In this document: piece by piece, positions 1 to 6,921 of the stretch
Numbering within the stretch: the stretch's first letter is position 1
Layout of the letters: each line of letters starts with the position of its first letter
DNA from: JBDSSS01 sp039928615
GTDB lineage: Bacteria; Actinomycetota; Actinomycetes; Actinomycetales; Dermatophilaceae
Length of the DNA stretch: 6,921 nucleotides
Reading direction: 5' to 3'
NCBI GenBank assembly: GCA_039928615.1
Contig: JBDSSS010000052.1
Location: 1 to 6,921 of the forward strand
The notes under the pieces: generated by a model
Seen by the model: the letters and a program-made list of their open reading frames with translations, nothing else
Told to the model about the DNA's origin: nothing
Databases searched by the model: none
Position numbers and translations under genes: made by a program

Positions 1-1535
1 AAGGCTCCCACCCCGACCAGGAGCAGGTCGACGTCGTCCCCGGCGTTCTCGAAGAGCACATCGACCTCGCCGATGGTGCGCACCGCGAGGACCGGGTCAC
101 CGACGTCCCCCTTCGGGAACCGGAGCACCGTGGGCCCGTCGGTCACGTCGACAGCCTCGCGCAGCTGGCGCCTAACCTGGTCACCGTCGCGCGGTGCGGC
201 GAGTCGCAGCCCGGGCACGATCGAGGTGAGCGTCATGTCCCACATGCCGTTGTGCGACGCGCCGTCGCTGCCGGTCACGCCGGCCCGGTCGAGCACGAAG
301 GTCACGCCCGCCCGGTGCAGTGCGCAGTCCATCAGCAGCTGGTCGAAGGCCCGGTTGAGGAAGGTGGCGTAGATGGCGACGACGGGGTGCAGGCCGGCAT
401 ACGCGAGCCCGGACGCCATCGTCACCGCGTGCTGCTCGGCGATGCCGACGTCGAAGACGCGGTCGGGGTGGGCGGCCGCGAACCCGTTGAGGCCCACGGG
501 GATGAGCATCGCGGCGGTGATCGCGACGACGTCCGGTCGGTCAGCCCCGATGGCGACCATCTCGTCGTTGAACTCGTCGGTCCAGATCCGTCCGCCGACC
601 TCGAACGGGAGACCGGTCTCGGGGTTGATCTTGCCGACGCTGTGGAACTGGTCGGCCGTGTCGTCGATGGCCGGCTGGTAGCCCCGGCCCTTCTGGGTGA
701 TCACGTGGACGATGACGGGTCCGCCGAACTCCTTGGCGGAGCGCAGCGCCCGCTCGAGCGACTGCTCGTCGTGCCCGTCGACCGGCCCGACGTACTTGAG
801 GCCGAGGTCCTCGAAGAGGCCCTGCGGCGCGACGATGTCCTTGATCCCCTTCTTGACTCCGTGGAGCGTCTCGAACATCGCCCCGCCGACGACGGGAGTG
901 CGCACCAGGGAGCGCTTGCCCCAGTCGAGGAATCGCTCGTAGCCCCGGGTCGTGCGCAGCGTCGCGAGGTGGGCGGCGAGGCCGCCGATCGTCGGGGCGT
1001 AGGAGCGCTCGTTGTCGTTGACGACGATGACGAGGGGCAGGTCCGTGTCGACGGCGATGTTGTTGATCGCCTCCCAAGCCATGCCGCCGGTGAGCGCCCC
1101 GTCGCCGATGACCGCGACGGTATGCCGCCCACGGCCCTCCCGCAGGCGCCGGCCCTTGGCGATGCCGTCGGCCCAGGACAGGGCCGTGGACGCGTGGGAG
1201 TTCTCCACGACGTCGTGCTCTGACTCGGCCCGGCTCGGGTAGCCGGAGAGCCCCCCGCGCTTCTTCAGCGCGGAGAAGTCCTGTCGGCCGGTCAGCAGCT
1301 TGTGGACGTAGGACTGGTGACCGGTGTCGAAGATGATCGCGTCACGCGGGCTGTCGAAGACCCGGTGCAGCGCGATCGTCAGCTCGACGACGCCGAGGTT
1401 GGGTCCGAGGTGGCCGCCGGTCTTGGACACCTCGGTGACGAGGAACGACCGGATCTCCTCGGCGAGGGCGGGCAGCTCCGTCATCGGGAGCTCCCGCAGC
1501 TTCGCCGGGCTCGTGATCTTCTCCAGCAGGGCCAC
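1..1535 (-). CDS. dxs: 1-deoxy-D-xylulose-5-phosphate synthase, 3' end cut by window edge
   Basis: This cytoplasmic, thiamine-diphosphate-dependent enzyme condenses pyruvate with glyceraldehyde-3-phosphate to make DXP, the first step of the MEP isoprenoid pathway and a branch towards thiamine and pyridoxal. I translated 511 codons to the left edge. The family is about 630-640 residues, so roughly 125 C-terminal residues are missing; this is a window truncation, not a broken gene. Visible landmarks in order are TGGHLGPNLG (39-48, with the conserved His42), GDG at 144-146 and NDN at 173-175 (the thiamine-diphosphate/Mg motif), GIAEQHAV (364-371, catalytic Glu367), YATFLNRAFDQ (389-399) and DRAG (416-419). 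The GTG at 1533-1535 was chosen because VALLEKITSP matches the usual family N-terminus and a purine-rich GAGAGGACGAGG stretch lies 5-16 nt upstream. No inactivating change is visible. The identity is secure from motif order and near full collinearity with actinobacterial Dxs. Confidence 0.97.
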   Translation of the reverse strand, partial: MALLEKITSPAKLRELPMTELPALAEEIRSFLVTEVSKTGGHLGPNLGVVELTIALHRVFDSPRDAIIFDTGHQSYVHKLLTGRQDFSALKKRGGLSGYPSRAESEHDVVENSHASTALSWADGIAKGRRLREGRGRHTVAVIGDGALTGGMAWEAINNIAVDTDLPLVIVVNDNERSYAPTIGGLAAHLATLRTTRGYERFLDWGKRSLVRTPVVGGAMFETLHGVKKGIKDIVAPQGLFEDLGLKYVGPVDGHDEQSLERALRSAKEFGGPVIVHVITQKGRGYQPAIDDTADQFHSVGKINPETGLPFEVGGRIWTDEFNDEMVAIGADRPDVVAITAAMLIPVGLNGFAAAHPDRVFDVGIAEQHAVTMASGLAYAGLHPVVAIYATFLNRAFDQLLMDCALHRAGVTFVLDRAGVTGSDGASHNGMWDMTLTSIVPGLRLAAPRDGDQVRRQLREAVDVTDGPTVLRFPKGDVGDPVLAVRTIGEVDVLFENAGDDVDLLLVGVGA

Positions 1536-1570
1536 GCGTGCCTCGTCCTCTCGCGTTCGTCGGTCGCCCG

Positions 1571-1576
1571 AGTCTA
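1571..1576 (-). promoter_or_regulatory. possible dxs -10 element (TAGACT)
   Basis: Read on the minus strand, TAGACT fits the TAnnnT -10 pattern of housekeeping actinobacterial promoters. It ends 35 nt before the dxs GTG, implying a short leader of about 28 nt. A -35-like TCCACT lies 18 nt further upstream but matches the consensus poorly. This is a weak assignment by eye; dxs may also be read through from the upstream small gene. Confidence 0.25.
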
Positions 1577-1604
1577 CGTGGCGGCGCCGTGCAGAGTGGA
1601 ACCG

Positions 1605-1618
1605 CGCGTCGCGACGCG
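1605..1618. repeat. 14-bp perfect GC palindrome between the small conserved gene and dxs
   Basis: CGCGTCGCGACGCG reads identically on both strands and starts 14 nt past the stop of the 122-residue gene, inside the 97-bp gap before dxs. In RNA it could fold as a 5-bp stem with a tetraloop, which would be a weak terminator with no U-tract. In such GC-rich DNA a short palindrome may also arise by chance. Confidence 0.3.
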
Positions 1619-1632
1619 GCCGGTGGGCTCCC

Positions 1633-2001
1633 TCACAGTCGGGGTGCGAAGACCTTGCCCTGGAGCGCCTCGTGGAGCAGCCGGGTGGCGCGGGAGGCGG
1701 CGAGCAACCGGATCCCCTCCGCCTCGATCTGGCCGAGGATCTCGGTGAGCGCCTCGGCGGGCACGTGCGGACCGATCGCGACCCGGGCCTCTCGCCAGGC
1801 GTCCCGCATCGCGACGACCTGCCCGTCGAGGTGGCGCCCGGCGAGCCAGGCCAGCGCGATCGGGTGCTTGCGCCAGCCGGCATACGCCCGGTAGTCGGGC
1901 GGGCACTGGTCGAGCAGCCAGAGCACGGCACGGTCCTCCCACCCGGGGCTGTGGGCGGGCGGGACCCCGACCGGCCAGCCGGGTGGGGTGTGCGCGCTCA
2001 T
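1633..2001 (-). CDS. small conserved actinobacterial protein of unknown function
   Basis: This is a 122-residue soluble protein with no signal peptide or membrane segment. The N-terminal third is rich in Pro and Trp (GWPVGVPP at 8-15, then PGWEDRAVLWLLDQCPPDYRAY over 19-40), followed by RKHPIALAWLAGRH (44-57). The remainder looks alpha-helical (about 58-115), rich in Ala, Leu, Glu and Arg. From memory, proteins of this pattern (PGWE..AV.WLLD.CPPDYR.Y, then R.HP.ALA) are widespread in actinobacteria and often lie beside dxs; no function is established that I know of. The ATG at 1999-2001 agrees with the family start, although the ribosome binding site is weak (CTGGGG two bases upstream). The gene begins 34 bp after the C39-like gene ends, so co-transcription is likely, and dxs follows 97 bp later. 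The single Cys33 in QCPPDYR appears to be part of the conserved block, but I cannot assign a role to it. Confidence 0.8.
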   Translation of the reverse strand: MSAHTPPGWPVGVPPAHSPGWEDRAVLWLLDQCPPDYRAYAGWRKHPIALAWLAGRHLDGQVVAMRDAWREARVAIGPHVPAEALTEILGQIEAEGIRLLAASRATRLLHEALQGKVFAPRL

Positions 2002-2035
2002 CGCCCCAGTGTGCCTGACGCCCCGTCGGGGGAGC

Positions 2036-3190
2036 TCACCAGTTGGGCTCGGAGGTGGGAGCGGGCGGGAGCGGGTGGTCGGCGGGGTGGATGACGTAGG
2101 TCAGGCCGCCGGTCCGGCCCAGCCAGACCCGCTCGAACTGGTCCCGGCGGTAGACGACGCGCACCTCGTCGTTGCTCGGGACGCGGTGGCTGTTGGGGTC
2201 GTTGCTGATGACGTCGCCCTCGGCGGTGAAGCCGGTGACGGTCAGCAGGTGGCCGCGGGTCGAGTAGCCGGCCCCGTCGAGCTGGTCCGCCTCGAACGAC
2301 ACGGAGACGACGAGCGGGATGCCCGCCGCGACGAAGGCCTCGGCCTCCGTGAGGTCCCGCAGGCGGGTGACGAAGGCACGCAGCCCCCGGGTGGCGACGT
2401 GGGCGACGTTGAACGCCCAGTTGCCGGCGCCGCGGTAGGCCGGGTCGTAGACACCGCGCACGGCGTGCACGACGTCCGGGTCCACGTCGTGGCCGACCCA
2501 CGACGTCTCCTCAGTGGTCGGCTCGAGGCCCCAGTAGCGCAGAAGCATCGTCACGGACGTCGGCGAGCACCAGGACCGTCCGCCGTTGTCCCACTCCGGG
2601 AAGGTGTCGACGTGCAGCCGCTGCGAGAGCGGTGGCACGGCCAGCTCGAGCCCTGTCGCGTCGCCGGGCACACTCGTCGCCTCGGCTGCCGAGCCGGCCG
2701 TGGCCGCGGCGACCGATGCGGCGACGAGCGAGACCTCCGGCCACGCGTCATCGTCGGTGGCGGCGGCGTCGGTCCGGAGACCGGTGAGCCGGAGCTGCCA
2801 GCGCGAGAAGGGATGGGCATCGGCGGCGACGAGGGTGTCCGTCGCCACGTCGCCCCATTCGCCGCGCTGGTCGTTGACGGTCGTGCGGACGACGGGGGCG
2901 TCCTGGTGCTGCCCGACCGAGGTCCACCGGGCGAACACGAGCCACGGCGTCCAGCCGAGGTCGGACTCGACCCGCCCCTCGACCTCGAGCCAGGTCCCAG
3001 CCGGGGTCAGTGCGTTCCACGAGGGCGTGAGGTCCGTTGCAGGAAAGGACGACTCGACCACGGGTGACTTCCAGCGCCGTGCCCGACCCGCTCCGTCATC
3101 GGTGGGTTCGACGGACTCGACGGCGCTCCACACGAGGTCGTCCGTCCAGCGGGTCAGCGTCATGTGTCGGTCGGTCACGCTCCCGAGCAT
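2036..3190 (-). CDS. C39-like papain-fold cysteine peptidase, apparently cytoplasmic
   Basis: This 384-residue protein belongs to the C39-like (Peptidase_C39_2) group of papain-fold cysteine peptidases. Residues about 15-165 look like a beta-rich N-terminal region (LTPAGTWLEVEGRV, WTPWLVFARW, SRWQLRLTGLRT) that may bind a ligand or substrate. An Ala-rich linker (158-172) follows, and then the catalytic region from about 187 to 370. The likely nucleophile is Cys208 in GRSWCSPTSVTMLLRYWG, the only cysteine in the protein. His314 in RGHLLTVTGF and Asn330/Asp331 in ISNDPN complete the expected triad. The substrate is unknown. No signal peptide or transmembrane segment is visible at any plausible start, and no ABC exporter is nearby, so a bacteriocin-leader peptidase role is not supported. 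The start is uncertain: ATG at 3190 has only GGGCGGGC upstream, while GTG (codon 5) and ATG (codon 10, at 3163) are in-frame alternatives. The stop lies 34 bp before the small conserved gene, suggesting an operon. Confidence 0.85.
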   Translation of the reverse strand: MLGSVTDRHMTLTRWTDDLVWSAVESVEPTDDGAGRARRWKSPVVESSFPATDLTPSWNALTPAGTWLEVEGRVESDLGWTPWLVFARWTSVGQHQDAPVVRTTVNDQRGEWGDVATDTLVAADAHPFSRWQLRLTGLRTDAAATDDDAWPEVSLVAASVAAATAGSAAEATSVPGDATGLELAVPPLSQRLHVDTFPEWDNGGRSWCSPTSVTMLLRYWGLEPTTEETSWVGHDVDPDVVHAVRGVYDPAYRGAGNWAFNVAHVATRGLRAFVTRLRDLTEAEAFVAAGIPLVVSVSFEADQLDGAGYSTRGHLLTVTGFTAEGDVISNDPNSHRVPSNDEVRVVYRRDQFERVWLGRTGGLTYVIHPADHPLPPAPTSEPNW

Positions 3191-3215
3191 GCCAGCCCGC
3201 CCGGCACCGACGGCA

Positions 3216-3256
3216 ACGGGTCCCGCACACCGCGGTGAGCGGCATACGGGACCCGT
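3216..3256 (-). terminator. terminator-like inverted repeat downstream of acn
   Basis: ACGGGTCCCG (3216-3225) and CGGGACCCGT (3247-3256) form a perfect 10-bp stem. The 21-nt loop contains its own palindrome, CACCGCGGTG (3228-3237). It lies 37-77 nt beyond the acn stop and just upstream of the C39-like gene, so an acn transcription terminator is the simplest reading. No U-tract follows, which is common for actinobacterial hairpins. A regulatory role for the next gene cannot be excluded. Confidence 0.5.
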
Positions 3257-3260
3257 CGGT

Positions 3261-3280
3261 GAGTCGTGGTGAGTCGTGGT
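3261..3280. repeat. 10-bp perfect tandem duplication
   Basis: GAGTCGTGGT occurs twice head to tail, 13-32 nt past the acn stop codon and next to the inverted repeat. It looks like a small replication-slippage duplication in non-coding DNA. I see no function for it. Confidence 0.6.
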
Positions 3281-3292
3281 CAGCGGCTGGGG

Positions 3293-6097
<2,805 letters not shown>

Positions 6098-6103
6098 GAC
6101 GGG

Positions 6104-6111
6104 CTCCTTCC
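6104..6111 (-). promoter_or_regulatory. strong ribosome binding site for acn
   Basis: On the minus strand GGAAGGAG lies six bases before the GTG start of acn. It is the clearest Shine-Dalgarno sequence in the window and fixes the acn start codon. Confidence 0.9.
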
Positions 6112-6142
6112 AGCAGCTGTGCTCTCGACTGAGCGGTCAAAC

Positions 6143-6160
6143 TATCTTGATGTCAAGATA
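6143..6160. promoter_or_regulatory. operator-like palindrome upstream of acn
   Basis: TATCTTGA and TCAAGATA are perfect inverted 8-bp arms around a 2-bp centre (TG). The site lies 46-63 bp upstream of the acn start codon. It is strikingly AT-rich against its surroundings, and an 8+8 match is very unlikely by chance in DNA of this composition. The size and symmetry fit a dimeric winged-helix regulator of the MarR type. In Streptomyces coelicolor the MarR-family protein TamR is known to control aconitase and other TCA genes, so a TamR-like regulator is my leading inference; I could not compare with its published consensus. No regulator gene is present in the window. Confidence 0.75.
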
Positions 6161-6188
6161 TCTAACCACAGGACCCTCCCGTTGTCAG
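6151..6188 (-). promoter_or_regulatory. candidate acn promoter region overlapping the palindrome
   Basis: On the minus strand a -35-like CTGACA (6183-6188) is followed after 17 bp by TTAGAT (6160-6165), or after 18 bp by TAGATA. Transcription would then begin inside the palindrome, as expected for a repressor site. A second possibility uses the perfect -35 hexamer TTGACA embedded in the palindrome (6151-6156), but its -10 position 17 bp on (CTCAGT) is poor. Either way the palindrome is positioned to block or modulate RNA polymerase. This is assigned by eye only. Confidence 0.45.
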
Positions 6189-6217
6189 CCCTCCGTCCAT
6201 ACCCGGCCCGTCGTGGT

Positions 6218-6241
6218 CCGACCCGTTCCGACGCCGGTCGG
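6218..6241 (-). terminator. weak hairpin after the thioesterase gene
   Basis: CCGACC (6218-6223) and GGTCGG (6236-6241) form a 6-bp stem with a 12-nt loop, 43-66 nt beyond the thioesterase stop. It could help end that transcript before the acn promoter, but it is short and has no U-tract. Confidence 0.2.
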
Positions 6242-6245
6242 TACT

Positions 6246-6293
6246 GGTCAGTGCTCCGGTCAGTACTCCGGTCAGTACTCCGGTCACTGCTCC
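6246..6293. repeat. 12-bp tandem repeat, four copies
   Basis: Four head-to-tail units lie at 6246-6257 (GGTCAGTGCTCC), 6258-6269 and 6270-6281 (both GGTCAGTACTCC) and 6282-6293 (GGTCACTGCTCC). A degenerate 10-bp copy, GGTCGGTACT, precedes them at 6236-6245. The fourth unit contains the thioesterase stop codon, and because the period is four codons every other unit carries another TGA in the same frame (6272-6274, 6260-6262, 6248-6250). The array sits between the thioesterase gene and the acn promoter. Slippage expansion is the simplest origin; a protein-binding array or an RNA structure is possible but unproven. Confidence 0.9.
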
Positions 6294-6691
6294 CGTGCGA
6301 GGCCGTCGCGGAAGGCCCCGTCGAGCGGTGCCTTGTCGCCGCGGACCCGGTCGAACCATACGTAGGAGATGACGCAGGTAGCCGTGCGGATCGGGTCGTC
6401 ACCCGAGCGCCAGATCTCGTGCCGGAGGGTGAACGAGCTGGTCCCGATCCGCTCCACGCTGACCCGGATGTCGGCCCGGTCCAGCGGCTTGAGGCTGGCG
6501 ACCCAGTCGATCTCGGCGTGCCGGACGAGGGCGAGGTGCTCGTGCTCGGCGAACCAGTAGGGGCCGAAGCCGAGCTCGGCGAGGAAGGCCATCTTGGCGT
6601 CCTCGCACCAGGTCAGGTAGTGCGAGTTGAAGACGACGCCGGCGAGGTCGATCTCCGAGAACTTGACGGCGACGGGATAGCTGAACGTCAT
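6284..6691 (-). CDS. acyl-CoA thioesterase, 4-hydroxybenzoyl-CoA thioesterase/YbgC-like hotdog family
   Basis: This cytoplasmic hotdog-fold enzyme of 135 residues probably hydrolyses an acyl-CoA thioester; the natural substrate cannot be read from sequence. FSEIDLAGVVFNSHYLTW (11-28) matches the family motif with the catalytic Asp15 (the D of the D-x-A-G-x-V-F pattern). The central helix (DAKMAFLAELGF, 31-42) follows, and then the typical alternating beta strands (ALVRHAEIDWVASL, DIRVSVERIGTSSFTLRHEIW, ATCVISYVWFD). Length is normal for the family. I chose the ATG at 6689-6691 because homologues begin near MxxSYPVxVxFSEID and AGAGGA lies upstream, though with a longish spacer. A TTG at 6733 would add 14 Pro/Arg-rich residues and overlaps a possible promoter, so it is less likely. 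The gene ends within the 12-bp repeat array and is separated from acn by 186 bp, so it is probably a separate transcription unit. Confidence 0.88.
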   Translation of the reverse strand: MTFSYPVAVKFSEIDLAGVVFNSHYLTWCEDAKMAFLAELGFGPYWFAEHEHLALVRHAEIDWVASLKPLDRADIRVSVERIGTSSFTLRHEIWRSGDDPIRTATCVISYVWFDRVRGDKAPLDGAFRDGLAREQ

Positions 6692-6731
6692 GGGGAGGCG
6701 GTCCTCTGTGCGGCTGGGGCGTGGGAACCTC

Positions 6732-6737
6732 AACCTA
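6732..6737 (-). promoter_or_regulatory. possible -10 element (TAGGTT) for the thioesterase gene
   Basis: TAGGTT on the minus strand fits TAnnnT and ends 40 nt upstream of the chosen ATG. No convincing -35 is visible. Its position between the upstream hairpin and the gene is what makes it plausible. Confidence 0.2.
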
Positions 6738-6761
6738 GCCGCGGTGGGACAGCTCCCCGTA

Positions 6762-6802
6762 CGTCATCGACGCCGCCGGGGTGGCCGACGGCGTCGATGA
6801 CG
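6762..6802 (-). terminator. strong hairpin terminator after the partial upstream gene
   Basis: CGTCATCGACGCCG (6762-6775) and CGGCGTCGATGACG (6789-6802) are perfect complements, giving a 14-bp stem with a 13-nt loop. The hairpin starts 17 nt past the stop codon of the gene at 6820-6921. No T-run follows in either direction, which is usual for actinobacterial terminators. It separates that gene from the thioesterase transcription unit. Confidence 0.75.
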
Positions 6803-6819
6803 GGAGGTTTGGCTTGGGC

Positions 6820-6921
6820 TCAGCCCTTCGGGTGCGTCTTGCCGTTGGAGGCGTGGAAGCTGACGCAGTCACCCTGGTTCTTGAACATGTCCGGGGCGAA
6901 GTTCGTCGCCCAGCCGCCGCT
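6820..6921 (-). CDS. C-terminal fragment of an unidentified protein
   Basis: An open frame enters from the right edge, runs 33 codons and stops with TGA at 6820-6822. The visible end reads SGGWATNFAPDMFKNQG, then DCVSFHASNGKTHPKG. It is hydrophilic, with no membrane anchor, and contains a single Cys in FKNQGDCVSF. Endings of the form F-K-N-x-G-x-C-V-S occur, to my recollection, at the C-terminus of small, often exported, actinobacterial proteins of unknown function. The frame is supported by sensible codon use and by the terminator hairpin just after the stop. The rest of the gene, and hence its length, start and any signal peptide, lie outside the window. I assign no function. Confidence 0.65.
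   Translation of the reverse strand, partial: SGGWATNFAPDMFKNQGDCVSFHASNGKTHPKG

Noticed and set aside
252..1223. Long plus-strand open frame (323 codons) with Val/Asp/Gly-rich translation
   Set aside because: It lies entirely antisense to dxs, whose family motifs are intact on the minus strand. Long antisense frames are expected in GC-rich genes, and the translation is compositionally biased with no recognisable domain.
2001..2035. Short CCCCG/CGGGG inverted repeat between the peptidase and the small gene as a terminator
   Set aside because: The stem is five pairs with almost no loop and overlaps an alternative four-pair stem, too weak to count as a terminator in a 34-bp gap.
1988..3067. 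Plus-strand open frame (359 codons) across the C39-like gene
   Set aside because: It is an antisense shadow of the peptidase. Its Gly/Val/Arg-rich product shows no family motif, while the opposite strand has a coherent catalytic triad.
2586..3272. Plus-strand open frame (228 codons) rich in Ser, Thr and Ala
   Set aside because: It is antisense to the peptidase and runs through the inverted repeat after acn. It has low complexity and no supporting ribosome binding site or motif.
6241..6278. AcnR-type operator, since GTACTG and CAGTAC both occur upstream of acn
   Set aside because: The half-sites are in the opposite order (GTACTG then CAGTAC) to the CAGnAC...GTACTG pattern I recall for AcnR, and they arise from the 12-bp repeat. 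They also lie about 145-180 bp from the acn start.
6246..6293. CRISPR array or plasmid-type iterons
   Set aside because: The units are 12 bp and directly adjacent with no unique spacers, and there is no cas or replication-initiator gene in the window.
6692..6733. Longer thioesterase beginning at TTG 6733
   Set aside because: The 14 added residues are Arg/Pro-rich and unlike the family N-terminus, TTG starts are rare, and the stretch overlaps a promoter-like TAGGTT. The ATG at 6691 is the better start.

Overview
The window is GC-rich throughout. All five genes I can support lie on the minus strand and have strong GC bias at third codon positions. Protein sequences, GTG start codons and gene content point to a high-GC actinobacterium. 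A member of Micrococcales, perhaps Intrasporangiaceae-like, is my guess from sequence flavour and not something I could test. This looks like an ordinary chromosomal housekeeping region. I see no transposase, integrase, phage gene, CRISPR array, tRNA or rRNA.

In the direction of transcription (high to low coordinates) the layout is as follows. (1) The last 33 codons of an unidentified gene (6820-6921) run in from the right edge and are followed by a perfect 14-bp hairpin (6762-6802) that is probably its terminator. (2) A hotdog-fold acyl-CoA thioesterase (6284-6691) ends inside a four-copy 12-bp tandem repeat (6246-6293). (3) A 186-bp gap carries that repeat and, nearer the next gene, an AT-rich promoter region with an 18-bp operator-like palindrome (6143-6160). 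(4) The aconitase gene acn (3293-6097) has a strong ribosome binding site and all three iron-sulfur cysteines. (5) A short gap holds a terminator-like inverted repeat. (6) Next comes a C39-like papain-fold peptidase with no signal peptide (2036-3190). (7) It is followed after 34 bp by a small conserved actinobacterial protein of unknown function (1633-2001). (8) The last gene is dxs (1-1535), the first enzyme of the MEP isoprenoid pathway, cut by the left edge after about 80% of its length.

Functionally, acn feeds the TCA cycle and dxs draws pyruvate and glyceraldehyde-3-phosphate into isoprenoid synthesis. The C39-like and small proteins between them probably share a transcript, but I see no mechanistic link between any of the neighbours. 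The most notable non-coding signal is the acn operator, which suggests control of aconitase by a dimeric regulator, plausibly of the MarR/TamR type. I did not find convincing evidence of a new biological system here. The findings are mostly regulatory elements and small repeats.
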